In this document: positions 43,700 through 53,058 of the stretch, in pieces
Position numbering within the stretch: position 1 is the stretch's first letter
How the letters are laid out: each line of letters begins with the position of its first letter
Source of the DNA: Heligmosomoides polygyrus polygyrus
Lineage: Eukaryota; Nematoda; Chromadorea; Rhabditida; Heligmosomidae
Reading direction: 5' to 3'
Length of the DNA: 64,000 bases
Assembly: GCA_947396885.1 (NCBI GenBank)
Contig: OX377201.1
Span: 21,801,923 to 21,865,922 of the forward strand
Notes under the pieces: generated by a model
Seen by the model: only the letters and a program-made list of their open reading frames with translations
The model's database searches: none
What the model was told of the DNA's origin: nothing
Made by a program: the position numbers and the translations under genes

Positions 43700-43985
43700 C
43701 ATCGTTATAACAGCTTGCAACCTCAGTACCAGCCACAAGAGGCTTAAAGAAAACGAATTGAGTCATTTTTGTCAAGACCACAAGCTGAGCTGGTTTCATT
43801 CTTAGATCGGCGACCCTTCCCGATATACAGATAAGAGCTGACGGGTCCTACAAGCTTTGGATGCATTCGATCAAGCAGCGTCGGTGGTGTAATAGCGTAG
43901 ACCATTCCAGCTCGGTTAGCTGGTGAGAGGGATTCGAATCCTGGCGCTAGAATTTTGATTTCAATAAAATATCGTTAGGGGGGCC
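43700..43985 (+). repeat. tRNA-like SINE family C, plus copy
   Basis: The body (AACAGCTTGCAACCTCAGTA, GAGGCTTAAAGAAAACG) leads into a tRNA-like part at 43882-43954: GCGTCGGTGGTGTAATAGCG, an anticodon-arm-like CCAGC TCGGTTA GCTGG, and a B box GGGATTCGAATCCTGG. The loop has C where U33 is expected, so I do not call a tRNA gene. Confidence 0.75.
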
Positions 43986-44728
43986 TATTCCATCGAAAAA
44001 ATACCGATGGATTTGGATTTAAACATGCTACCTCACAAAGCGCCAGTGCATCCTCACCAAGCTAGCTTTATATTGTCGTTGCTAGTGTTAGACAGCTAAG
44101 TGTATTTCACGGATTGAATGCTATGTAAGGGTCGACTGGCAACACTCGAAAATTCTGTCGATTTGTATACGCGCTGCCCAGTGCAATATGGATCGTTAGC
44201 CCGAGGTAGCGATTTCTATCCCCGTGCTTCTTCATTTTAGAGCAAGGACATCCATTGCCTACTGGGACGTTGACAGAGATTAAGTCAATGATACCCATTC
44301 CAACTCGCTCGTTTCTGTTGCTTAAAGATGGTGAAATAAAAAGTGTTGTGCCCAAATGTAGCAGAACCTATCCATAAGCGTTTGGCGTTACTAGTCCGCT
44401 GGAGTGTGAGGAGGCTATCTTTTCAAAAGTTAGATCTGGTTCTTCTTTCTTTTCAGCAGTTATTACGTCATTGCAAAAACCGAAAGTCACTTAGTAACCA
44501 TTGTAGGCACTTGTAGCTCGCAACAAAGGTCACGCCGTTCACTTTCAGATCTCATTGTTATCACATCGTAGCAGGTGGTTCAGACCATAGCAGATATGAG
44601 GAGCTATGACCGTCTTCGTTGTTAATGAAATAAGCCAAGTAAAGCTTTTGAAAGGGAGCAGAACTCATAGTGGTTACTAGCAGAACTCATAGTGGTTACT
44701 GTAAAGTCTTGCCATTCATTTCTTTATG

Positions 44729-45012
44729 GACGCTTGAAGCGCAGCCGGAGGAGGTACCAGCTGTCGCACGCACACACTACCAGGTTACTGGTTCGTACTT
44801 CTCGTTCAGGCCAAGCAAGCTTTTAACGCTCAGGGGTCTTTGAATCAGAGCAGACCGGCTAGGGAAAGATGCACTAACCTGTCCATCAGCTGGCCACTGC
44901 AAGTCCGTGTATAGCACAAGTACGCATTCAAATAGTCTCCACGCATCTCGCAGAAGTAGAATGCGTAACGCATCCGAAGGAGGATTAAATGACGCCCTCC
45001 TTTATCACTTGC
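44729..45012 (+). repeat. SINE family A copy
   Basis: The head GCTTGAAGCGCAGCCGGAGG, the B-box region GGTTACTGGTTCGTACTTC, the body CATCAGCTGGCCACTGCAAG and the tail TGACGCCCTCCTTTATC are in the family order. It is moderately diverged. Confidence 0.85.
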
Positions 45013-45469
45013 CCTTTACACTGTTCATATCTCCACATGGACGCCCCAAATTGGCCTTCACAGCATTCGACCGGGACTCTTTTACCCGGGAATAGTATCA
45101 GGGGATATGGAGTCTCAAGGGCGGATATGGATTGCAAGAATCTCCACCCTTCACATAGCGGAAGAACATGTTTCGAAGTAGCTATGTAGCTTTTGAGTCG
45201 AGACAAAAAGCTCTGATCCACCTATGGAGATTCTTAAACAACCTGAGCACAGACGAAAAAGACCTTGACCTGTGTAAACAACAGAGGCGAAGTACTGCAA
45301 AAGAGTGGTAGATTTCATCAATCATCATTATCTGGCAGGCACCCTAATAACTCTAATAGAGTCTCCAGGGCTTTGAAAGCTGATATGGAGATTCCGCTAA
45401 CAAGCAATCAACCACTGCACATGCTGTTTCGTATGATTACACCTACGTAAATAGGATGAGTTCCGAGCT

Positions 45470-45616
45470 CTGTCGACGATCGAAGATCTGAGACGCTCCT
45501 GCATGGGCCCATTCGTCGAAAATTAGATGCGGCGGCCATGTGATGCGCTCTACAGACACCTACTGGACGAGAGCCGTTACCGACTGGATTCGGCGGGACG
45601 TCGAGGGAACACCTGA
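45470..45616 (+). pseudogene. RTE-like retroposon fragment (C-terminal domain)
   Basis: It encodes pieces of the same C-terminal domain as 5640-5800: the block giving CGGHVMRSTDTYWTRAVTDWI near 45525-45590, then GTPEA. It is about 150 bp and truncated at both ends. Confidence 0.8.
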
Positions 45617-46244
45617 GGCCGGATTCCTAACTCGCTTTAATTCTTTGTTGCAGAAATTCATTTTTTCACAAAATTCACATTTTTCAGAATTCACAAATTC
45701 TTTGTTGTAGAATTTCATTCCTATACGTCGTCTCCTCCAGATGTGGAACTTATTTCCGTGACGAAAAACTAACGGATATGCAACCGGGGTCAAGCGCTCA
45801 GTTGCAGCTCAGGGATCGATTCAGTTCAAAAAATCTTAGCAGAGCATGTATACAAAAATTGGAAATTTAAACAATTAGTTTGTTTGTTTTGTCAGTTTAC
45901 CATTAAGTACAACTTTAGATCCACATGTCGCTCCTTCAGGTAAAACATGGATCGTAACATTCGTCTAAAAGACTGCAAAACAAGCAGCAAGGACTAGTGC
46001 TGACTGATATAAGGACTACTGCCGAAAAATCGTTGTTTTTAGCTGCACAGCAATCAGCATTCAATACCTTTCAGAATTTCGTATTCATATTCATGACGTG
46101 TTTTCCTCAGAAGACAAAGCTGTGCTCAAGCCTTCTCAAAGCCAAGCCAACACCTGAAGCAAATAGGTTATAATGAGAGAGATACAAAAATCACATAAAC
46201 ATGTAGGCAAAACTGCTAGAGAATACTCTAGCGTAACCCACTAT
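45617..46244. other. Non-coding stretch
   Basis: Contains a short internal duplication of CAGAATTCACAAATTCTTTG-like words at 45640-45720. No gene recognised. Confidence 0.3.
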
Positions 46245-47305
46245 GGCCTATGTTATACTTCGCGACGCGTCGCCGGCGGCGTCGCCGAGAGCTCCGCAGA
46301 GGGTTATACTTCCGTCGCCACAGATGGGCCGACGACGTCTGTGGCGACGTCATCCAAGGGTGCAGAAAATGCCGCCCGATGGGGTGTTTTGATTATGGGT
46401 TGGTTCTTCGTTTCCGGCACTGCATCCCCACCGGACTTCGAATTACGAAATCGAGAAGTGCAAAAGACGACCGTCCTGCGTCAACCAATTGTGCCATCAC
46501 TTTGTTGCCTTTCTTCGCCTTTCCGTCCTTCTCACCCGCACTTTTCGAATTTTCTAGGCCTTTTCGCTTTCTTGCAGAGCAATTAACACAAAATAAACTG
46601 TGCAGAAAATAAGTAGTGTTTCCTCGCTTTCTGAAATGATGCTGCAAACCTCTACGAAGAGCTTTTTCGAGATACAATTCATATTAATTAAGAGTTAATT
46701 TTTCCTTTGAATGTCGATAATTCCGCGTAGATTTAATTTAAATCTGATTTAACGGAAAAGGCCTTTGCCAAATTCCAATAAAGAAATTTAACGAAAATGC
46801 TGGTAAAATCGTAAGTCGTTAAATGCACAAACACTGCCCCGTACCATCAATTTGTAGTCAGGTTGAGGCTGTTGGCCAATGGCGCATACCCTCTCATCCG
46901 ACATCTCAAGCATCTCTTTCCCAAGCCGTTTTGAAAAACTGCTTTAGATCACACTTATCCGTCCTTCTAAAGGCAAATGTGGTTAGTATGAGAAAATTTG
47001 CCAAATTAACAATGGTCGAGCAGGCTACTGTTCATACAAAACAAAAATCATCATCAAGTCTCGAAACATATTAAGAAAAGCACGCAATGTAAGCAAATTC
47101 GAGGCAGATGTGATCACCTAGCGTTTCTATCCGCAGTCTGGTTACTAAATGATGACAATGAAAACGCGCTGCGATGCTAAAAATGTGCCCCGATGCTCTC
47201 CTGTTGACGACGGCGCCAGCGACGTTGGCGTCCCCGACGTCGGTGACGGGCTGTCGCTGACGTGTCGCAGCGTCGGCGACGCGTCGTCGAAGTATAACAT
47301 AGGCC
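46245..47305. mobile_element. 1.06-kb TIR element with GC-rich ends
   Basis: The left end GGCCTATGTTATACTTCG, followed by CGACGCGTCGCCGG, is mirrored at the right end (47271-47305). The terminal about 130 bp on each side are GC-rich and full of CGACG words; the centre is ordinary composition. No transposase was recognised, so it is probably non-autonomous. The flanking bases are TAT on the left and TAA on the right, so the duplication is unclear. Open frames in the left end are compositional. Confidence 0.8.
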
Positions 47306-47700
47306 TAAGACTCTCGTTTGGATTCTTGAAGCTCAAGCTTCCGCTACAACATGAATGAGCGCTCCAGGTAAGGCTCAGAGTAGTCTCCATCGGTGACTCG
47401 CAAGTCTTTGCCTAGAGTCTCTAAGCGTCGCTTTCTCGGCACCTGGTAATACAATATTTTGTTAGTGCCTTTTGAAACGATTAGAAATGACTTCAATAAA
47501 TTGTTGTCAAACAGTTTATTGCCAGCCTTAAACATCAGATCCACATAAAAGCATCATCATAACATAAAGTGCAGCCGTCCTGGAGAGTTCCGATGTCGCA
47601 TAGAGATAACAAAGAAGGCAGTGATGCTCAAACAGATGCGGGAGTTGTCACTGAAAACGTGAGAATTTTAAAACAAATCTCAAAGTTATCATATGTATCA
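47306..47700. other. Non-coding stretch
   Basis: No gene or shared repeat was recognised. Confidence 0.3.
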
Positions 47701-47702
47701 AG

Positions 47703-47998
47703 ATTGATGCGAGTATAGCTCACTCAGAGGAGAAGTCAGAAGTCGTATTCACCCGATACCAGGTTCTTGGTTCGGATTTCCCCTCCACAGGGCAACTAAG
47801 CCTTCCATCGCTTCGGGGTCAGTGAGTTGGAACCAGGTGTCACTGGGAAGAATAAAGCGCAGATTTGTACATCGACTGGCCACCGCAAGTCATTGTATGG
47901 CAAAATACACATTGAATTCGCCTCCACAACATCCCGTTGAAGTAGAATGCGTGGCGCATCCCCAAAAGAATTGAATAACGCCGTACTTTATCTCTATG
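47703..47998 (+). repeat. SINE family A copy
   Basis: Head GAGTATAGCTCACTCAGAGG, B-box region GGTTCTTGGTTCGGATTTC, body GGCCACCGCAAGTCATTGTA, tail GAATAACGCCGTACTTTATC. Confidence 0.87.
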
Positions 47999-48384
47999 TG
48001 TCGAGTTGCCATTGTCTGACAACATTTCGCAGTTACGGTTGAAGCAGCATCAGCGGTCTTCAAAATCACGTTTGAATGTGTGAACCCCTGATAATGTATT
48101 AGATTCTAGGTAAAGTTCTCGCGATTTTAGTGCCTTGAATATTCTCGCCACCGCTTCATCTTCTTACTTCACGACTTCATATGAGGTCTTGGGTACCCTC
48201 AAGTAGAGGAAACGTGCATATTTACGTATGAATTATGTAAGAAGACTGCCAAAAACTGATGAAAATGGGCCACTTTCCTTGACAGCAGAAAAGCTCGATT
48301 TTCATGACAAGGACTTTATGGCTTAAATCTCGGAAACGCGAAGTCGGAATTCAATCAAATGCTATATTAGAGAGAAATCATCTA

Positions 48385-48875
48385 CAGTACCGGCTACGTT
48401 CCTCCGTTCATTCGCCGGAAATCCCGGAAAGGTCAACATAGGTCTAAAGAAACGGTCCAAAGCGGCCTTTTCAAATAACTTTTTTAAAAATCAAGTACAT
48501 GTGAAGCGAGACATATATTTGAGCTCAGTAACTTAAGCTCTATCTTATGATTTAGATCTCAGTAGAGTTGAACAATGCATATAGGCCTGATAGAATCAAT
48601 CGAGTGGGCGCGACTATCCGTAGAGCGATCGAGCAACAGCTTGAAGAGTGAGCGTTTGGAGAGTTTTATCACAAATTTGCAGCCGCCCTACTTAGGAATT
48701 GCTCTAACACTGTCCAGCGAGCCTTTGGACTGCGCCGTGCGCATTGCATATAGGATCGAACCTATCAATCGAGTGGGGGACAGCCGTAGAGTGAGCGTCT
48801 GAGGAGGTTTATTTCAAATTTGCAGCCGCACTACTCAGGAATTGCTCTATGACTGTCCAGCGAGCCTTTATAAGC
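48385..48875. mobile_element. Relative of the 27.9-28.8 kb foldback element, with internal duplication
   Basis: The left part starts CTACAGTACCGGCTACG, like the terminal repeat at 27949. Inside, 48574-48728 and 48747-48868 are tandem imperfect copies sharing CAATCGAGTGGG, AAATTTGCAGCCGC and ACTGTCCAGCGAGCC. The reverse complement of this unit matches 28149-28270. No clear right terminal repeat was seen. Confidence 0.65.
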
Positions 48876-49630
48876 ATTTCTCTACGAAAGCAGTTGTGAA
48901 GCGCTGACATGAGACGCTTTATGTTGAAAATATTGAAAGCCCTAAAGTAACAGAAAACATTGCTCAGAATCGTGGAGGAGAATAGTTAGAAGAAAAGCGC
49001 GCTCTTATAACATGGGTAACCGAAAACTTTCCATACAACTTATTAATTTTCGTAATTGTCTGTTGCTGTCCATTTTAATGAAATTTTGAAAACATGCATT
49101 CAAAGCGATTTCGCTTTGACATTTTAGTAAAGTTAGAGTTACAGACGTCCTTCGATAAGAAACTACTCACTTCCTCACATAACGTTCCCTAGTAAAGAGA
49201 CTTTCTTCAGGAAAGTCACTTATAAAAATTACAAGTGCTTGCAAATAAGGAAGAAATAAATATCTCGGCGCAGTTACGATAGGTTCTGATCTTCTCTTGC
49301 AAGGTCGATGTGCTTCAGCCCTTCGAAGGTTTTCTTTTTTCGTGAAAAAAAAAAATAAGGCGGGAAAAAGATTCGCTCACTGTCGTCCAAACAGAGAGGC
49401 TCAAGTCCATCGCGGAATCCAACTTCATGACAACCAGTGGCCAGCAGTTCTTGAACTGAAAAGGGATTTTTATTCTCAGAAATTCTGTGAATTTTGTCCA
49501 GATTTGCTTCTGATATACACAGTAAAGGTCGTCATGTTTAACGCTGGAAGGCCAATCAGAAGATTGAATCTTTCTCTTTCAGACAGCCTTTCACCTTGCT
49601 CGTTCCACTCCAAACCGTGGGTTCCGATAT
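48876..49630. other. Non-coding stretch
   Basis: A-rich tract near 49340. A 111-codon frame at 49297-49632 has no recognised family. Confidence 0.3.
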
Positions 49631-49634
49631 GAAG

Positions 49635-50085
49635 TTATTCCGGCGAACTTCGTGGTCCGACCTTGCCGTTGAGGTCGTCGACGATCACCTTGTAGAAGGT
49701 ATGATCTTCGTTATAGAACTTCTCCAGCTCCACGTAAAAGGCTTCGACCTCTTCGTCGTCGTAGTCGGATGTTGGGGCATACGCGACGAACACAGTCAAA
49801 GCTGGCACGGAGCCACATCGCTTTAGTCGCAGACGTCCGATTCGGGTTGTCAGAGAATCGTACCAATCGATGTTCCTGGAAAAGTGCGTGTTGACGAGGA
49901 CACCAACGCCGCCTACTCCCCTGCTGTCGCATGTTCCGAGGAACAGTTCTTCTCCGGAGTCGTAGGCGGCGTGTAGGGTTTGGTGTCTTCTCGTCTCGGT
50001 CAGTCCGATGACGTCGTACTTGATCTTCCTGGCTTGCATCATCAGGTCCTCGACGGATGCTTCCGATGCCAGCATGCCTTATCAA
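49635..50085 (-). pseudogene. RTE-like retroposon, endonuclease domain fragment (left arm)
   Basis: The minus-strand frame encodes an APE-type endonuclease N-terminus: [15 protein letters not shown] (catalytic Glu region), [34 protein letters not shown], then VIVDDLNGKVG near the cut end, where the usual GDxN is VDDLN. The rest of the element is missing. Most of it (49786-50085) forms the left arm of an inverted duplication with 50462-50771. Confidence 0.85.
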
Positions 50086-50164
50086 ATAAAAGTGCTCAAA
50101 TATTTAGCAAGTCCGAATTGGTACTGATTATAACCCCACGATAAAGGATTCGGACTTGCTAAAT

Positions 50165-50400
50165 AACCAGGTTCCTGGTTCGGATTTCCCGCCCAGGCCA
50201 ACCAAGCCTTCCATCCCTCCGGGATCGGTGAATTGGTACCAGACTCGTCTGGGAAGGATAGAGCGCTGACTTGTTCATCGGCTGGCCACCGCAAGTCATT
50301 GTATGGCCAAATACGCATTCATGTGGCCTCCACGACATCCCGTAGAAGTAGAATGCGCTGGCGCATCCCAGAAGGGATTGAGTAACGCCGTCCTTTATCC
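50165..50400 (+). repeat. SINE family A body lacking its head
   Basis: It starts at ACCAGGTTCCTGGTTCGGAT, just before the B box, and runs to the tail with GTCCTTTATCCTTCATCC. The missing head appears in inverse orientation at 50771-50822, outside the right arm of the inverted duplication. Confidence 0.88.
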
Positions 50401-50461
50401 TTCATCCTTTATCGTGGGGTTATAATCAGTACCAATTCGGACTTGCTAAATATTTGAGCAC

Positions 50462-50771
50462 TTTTATTTGATAAGGCATGCTGGCATCGGAAGCATCCGT
50501 CGAGGACCTGATGATGCAAGCCAGGAAGATCAAGTACGACGTCATCGGACTGACCGAGACGAGAAGACACCAAACCCTACACGCCGCCTACGACTCCGGA
50601 GAAAAACTGTTCCTCGGAACATGCGACAGCAGGGGAGTAGGCGGCGTTGGTGTCCTCGTCAACACGTACTTGGCCATGAACATCGATTCGTACGAGTCTT
50701 TGACAACCCGAATCGGACGTCTGCGACTGAAGCGATGTGGCTCCGTGCCAGCTTTGACTGTATTCGTCCTT
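50462..50771 (+). pseudogene. RTE-like endonuclease fragment (right arm)
   Basis: Inverse copy of the left-arm endonuclease. It has the same [15 protein letters not shown] and [11 protein letters not shown] motifs, but the text after VNT differs ([12 protein letters not shown]), so the arms have diverged slightly. Similarity ends at 50771 after ALTVFV, where the SINE head begins. Confidence 0.87.
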
Positions 50772-50822
50772 ATCGGGTGCACGCGACAGTCGCGCCTCCT
50801 ACGACTGCGCTACACGCGCCCA
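50771..50822 (-). repeat. Detached SINE family A head
   Basis: The minus strand reads GGGCGCGTGTAGCGCAGTCG then the region leading to CACCCGATA, i.e. the tRNA-like head up to where the body at 50165 starts. Confidence 0.82.
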
Positions 50823-50829
50823 ACCCCAC

Positions 50830-51440
50830 GATACCGAGAGTATTTACAAGCATTCGAAAAAGGTTGCTTAACGATGCCGTCATTCGTACTCTCTACCGGA
50901 CTCGCTTCGGAACTGAAGCCTAGGCGCTTCTTTTGGGAATGATAAGGAGAGCACAACGTAAATCTGAGCTTTTCACTGTTTCCGAGGCCACGACTGTTTT
51001 GAGCAATTCCAAATTCAGATGATTTCTTTCATCTACAGTACTACTGTTCTCGACTAACAAATCTAACCATAAAAAAGTAGATTCTTCGTACTTTTTGTGA
51101 AGAGCAGATTTTCGAACACGTCATCAACACCCACTTCGACAATTGCTTCGTCGGAGCTTGCTGTCGTAGCTTAAAGCAAAGTGTATTCAATAATAAAATA
51201 TATTCATCAGCATACGATTAGAGTAACAACTAAAGTATCACATTTCTTTAGTACAACTGAATTCCAAGTTAATATGAAGAAATCGAATAGTGAAAAGTGC
51301 TTACATTTACATTGCCCAAAAGCCATTGCTGCAACGATGACGAAAACAAGGATCTGTTGCCACATGCTGAAAATCTTAGTGTTGCTTCAGTTTCCCTGGT
51401 TGAATAGAGTAACGTTTATGGGCACATATGCGTATTCTAT
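50830..51440. other. Non-coding stretch
   Basis: No gene or shared repeat was recognised. Confidence 0.3.
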
Positions 51441-51449
51441 GATATTTTT

Positions 51450-51685
51450 AGATTGTTGTTGGAGGCGATTTGAATGCGAGTTTGGTCCATACAATGACTG
51501 GTGGTGGCCAGCCATTGAAAAAAGTCATCTCTTTGTCCTTCCCAGACAAGTTTGGTACCAATTCACCGGCCCAGAGGATGGAAGGCTTGCTTGGCCTGGG
51601 CGGGATGTCCGAACCAGGAATCTGCATCGGGTGCACACGACACTTACTACCTCCTCGAACTGTGTTCCACGCATTAGTATGAAGA
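51450..51685 (-). repeat. SINE family A copy
   Basis: Minus-strand copy with GGTGGCCAGCCATTGAAAAA, CCCAGACAAGTTTGGTACCA, CTTGGCCTGGGCGGGAT, GAACCAGGAATCTGCATCGG and a decayed head at the right. The 239-codon open frame that includes it is not a gene. Confidence 0.85.
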
Positions 51686-51689
51686 ATTG

Positions 51690-52640
51690 CGTAAAACAAG
51701 AACAGTGTAGTAATGAAAGTAGATCAGCGTGGATATGGGAAAAGGTTCTTAAGATGCAAAGATTCAAAGATAGGGTTTTCGAACAAATTTGTGCAGCAGT
51801 ATTCTCATCGCTCTTTACCATGAAAACAGCTCTGCTCTGCAGTTATGTTAGGGTCATCAGCGATTCAAAAAGAAAGGTCCTGCTGCAGTCCTGTCCGTAA
51901 GCAGGCTTTATTATGCCTGTAAGTCTCCGACCTAAAGGGGGAAGGCGAAGACTGGCAGATGGAAACGCATTTCCATTTACCTACCTATTTGTAGACGTTA
52001 ACACATTCTGTACGGTAAACACGATGGGATCATCCGCATCAGCATCACACTCCTCTAATTCTGTGTTGTTGTCGTGAAATTTTCAGCCACTGCAGGCCAC
52101 CTGTAAAATTTGTCAGAGAAAGGCGACATCCCATACGGCTGCGGAGAATTAAACATTCGGATCCTGACGACATACGGTTCAATGCCAGATAGATAACGGC
52201 TTTCTTTTACGACCATGTGGCCATCCCTAAATTTGGAAAATTTTCATTATGCTATAGGCCCTCGTTAGTAGGAAGTGTGAGCTGACACTTAGCCTCCATC
52301 GAATCAATAATGTTTGTTGGGTTTCAAACCAAAAAAGCTGTTATGTTGGCTCAATGTGCTTCAATAATGTCGGATTTTGTTATTTTATTTTCATCTGTCT
52401 ATAACATCAAGATTCTAAATTTTTTTAGAAATCTGCATTACAGGTTTCGAGCGCAGGATTGACCTTTAAAAATCTTTTGGATATCACTTAAACCAATCCA
52501 GAAATCTCCCCGTTCTGTTAAAATAGTGGCAACATAACCGCTATGACAAATAGAGGGTCAGAGACCGTATCCGGAAGCCATCAGCGCATGTGCAGTATAG
52601 CTTCGACATGAGTCATTCCACAGAGGGAGAGAATGTTATA
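51690..52640. other. Non-coding stretch
   Basis: No gene or shared repeat was recognised. Confidence 0.3.
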
Positions 52641-52644
52641 AAAA

Positions 52645-52880
52645 ACAACGAATTAAGGTGGGCCTTAGTCAATCCCTTTTGGGATGCGTCACGCATTCTA
52701 CTTCTACGGTGTGTCGAAGAGGTGATTTGAAAGCGTGCTTGGCCTACACAATTACCTGCGATGGCCAGTCAATGGACAGGTCAGGCAAGCCTGCCACCAG
52801 TTCACCGACCACGAAGGCTTGCAAGTCTTGATCAGCTTGGGCAGGATCTGGAGCAAGAACGTGGAACCGGTGTGGACGCG
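52645..52880 (-). repeat. SINE family A, diverged copy
   Basis: Landmarks are AGTCAATCCCTTTTGGGATG, CATTCTACTTCTACGGTGTG and GCGATGGCCAGTCAATGGAC, then a gapped head region to 52880. Confidence 0.78.
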
Positions 52881-53031
52881 TATCCGGGTCTTAAATTATT
52901 CGTAACTAGGTGGCAGATAGCAACGATTTCCATGTGGAGACCGGAGGAAGAAGGCACTATGGGTCATCACTGAATCAGGAAACGAGCTTCCAAACTCACA
53001 GAGCCCACCCGATTGAATGCATTCCTTTCAT

Positions 53032-53058
53032 CATCATCTTCTTCTTCTTCTTCTTCTT
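53032..53058. repeat. Trinucleotide tail of the RTE element
   Basis: CATCATC followed by (TTC)n on the plus strand, equal to (GAA)n(GATGAT) at the 3' end of the minus-strand element. Confidence 0.9.

Noticed and set aside
51181..51900. 239-codon open frame
   Set aside because: It runs through a SINE copy and AT-rich DNA, with no recognised domain. The frame is best explained by chance.
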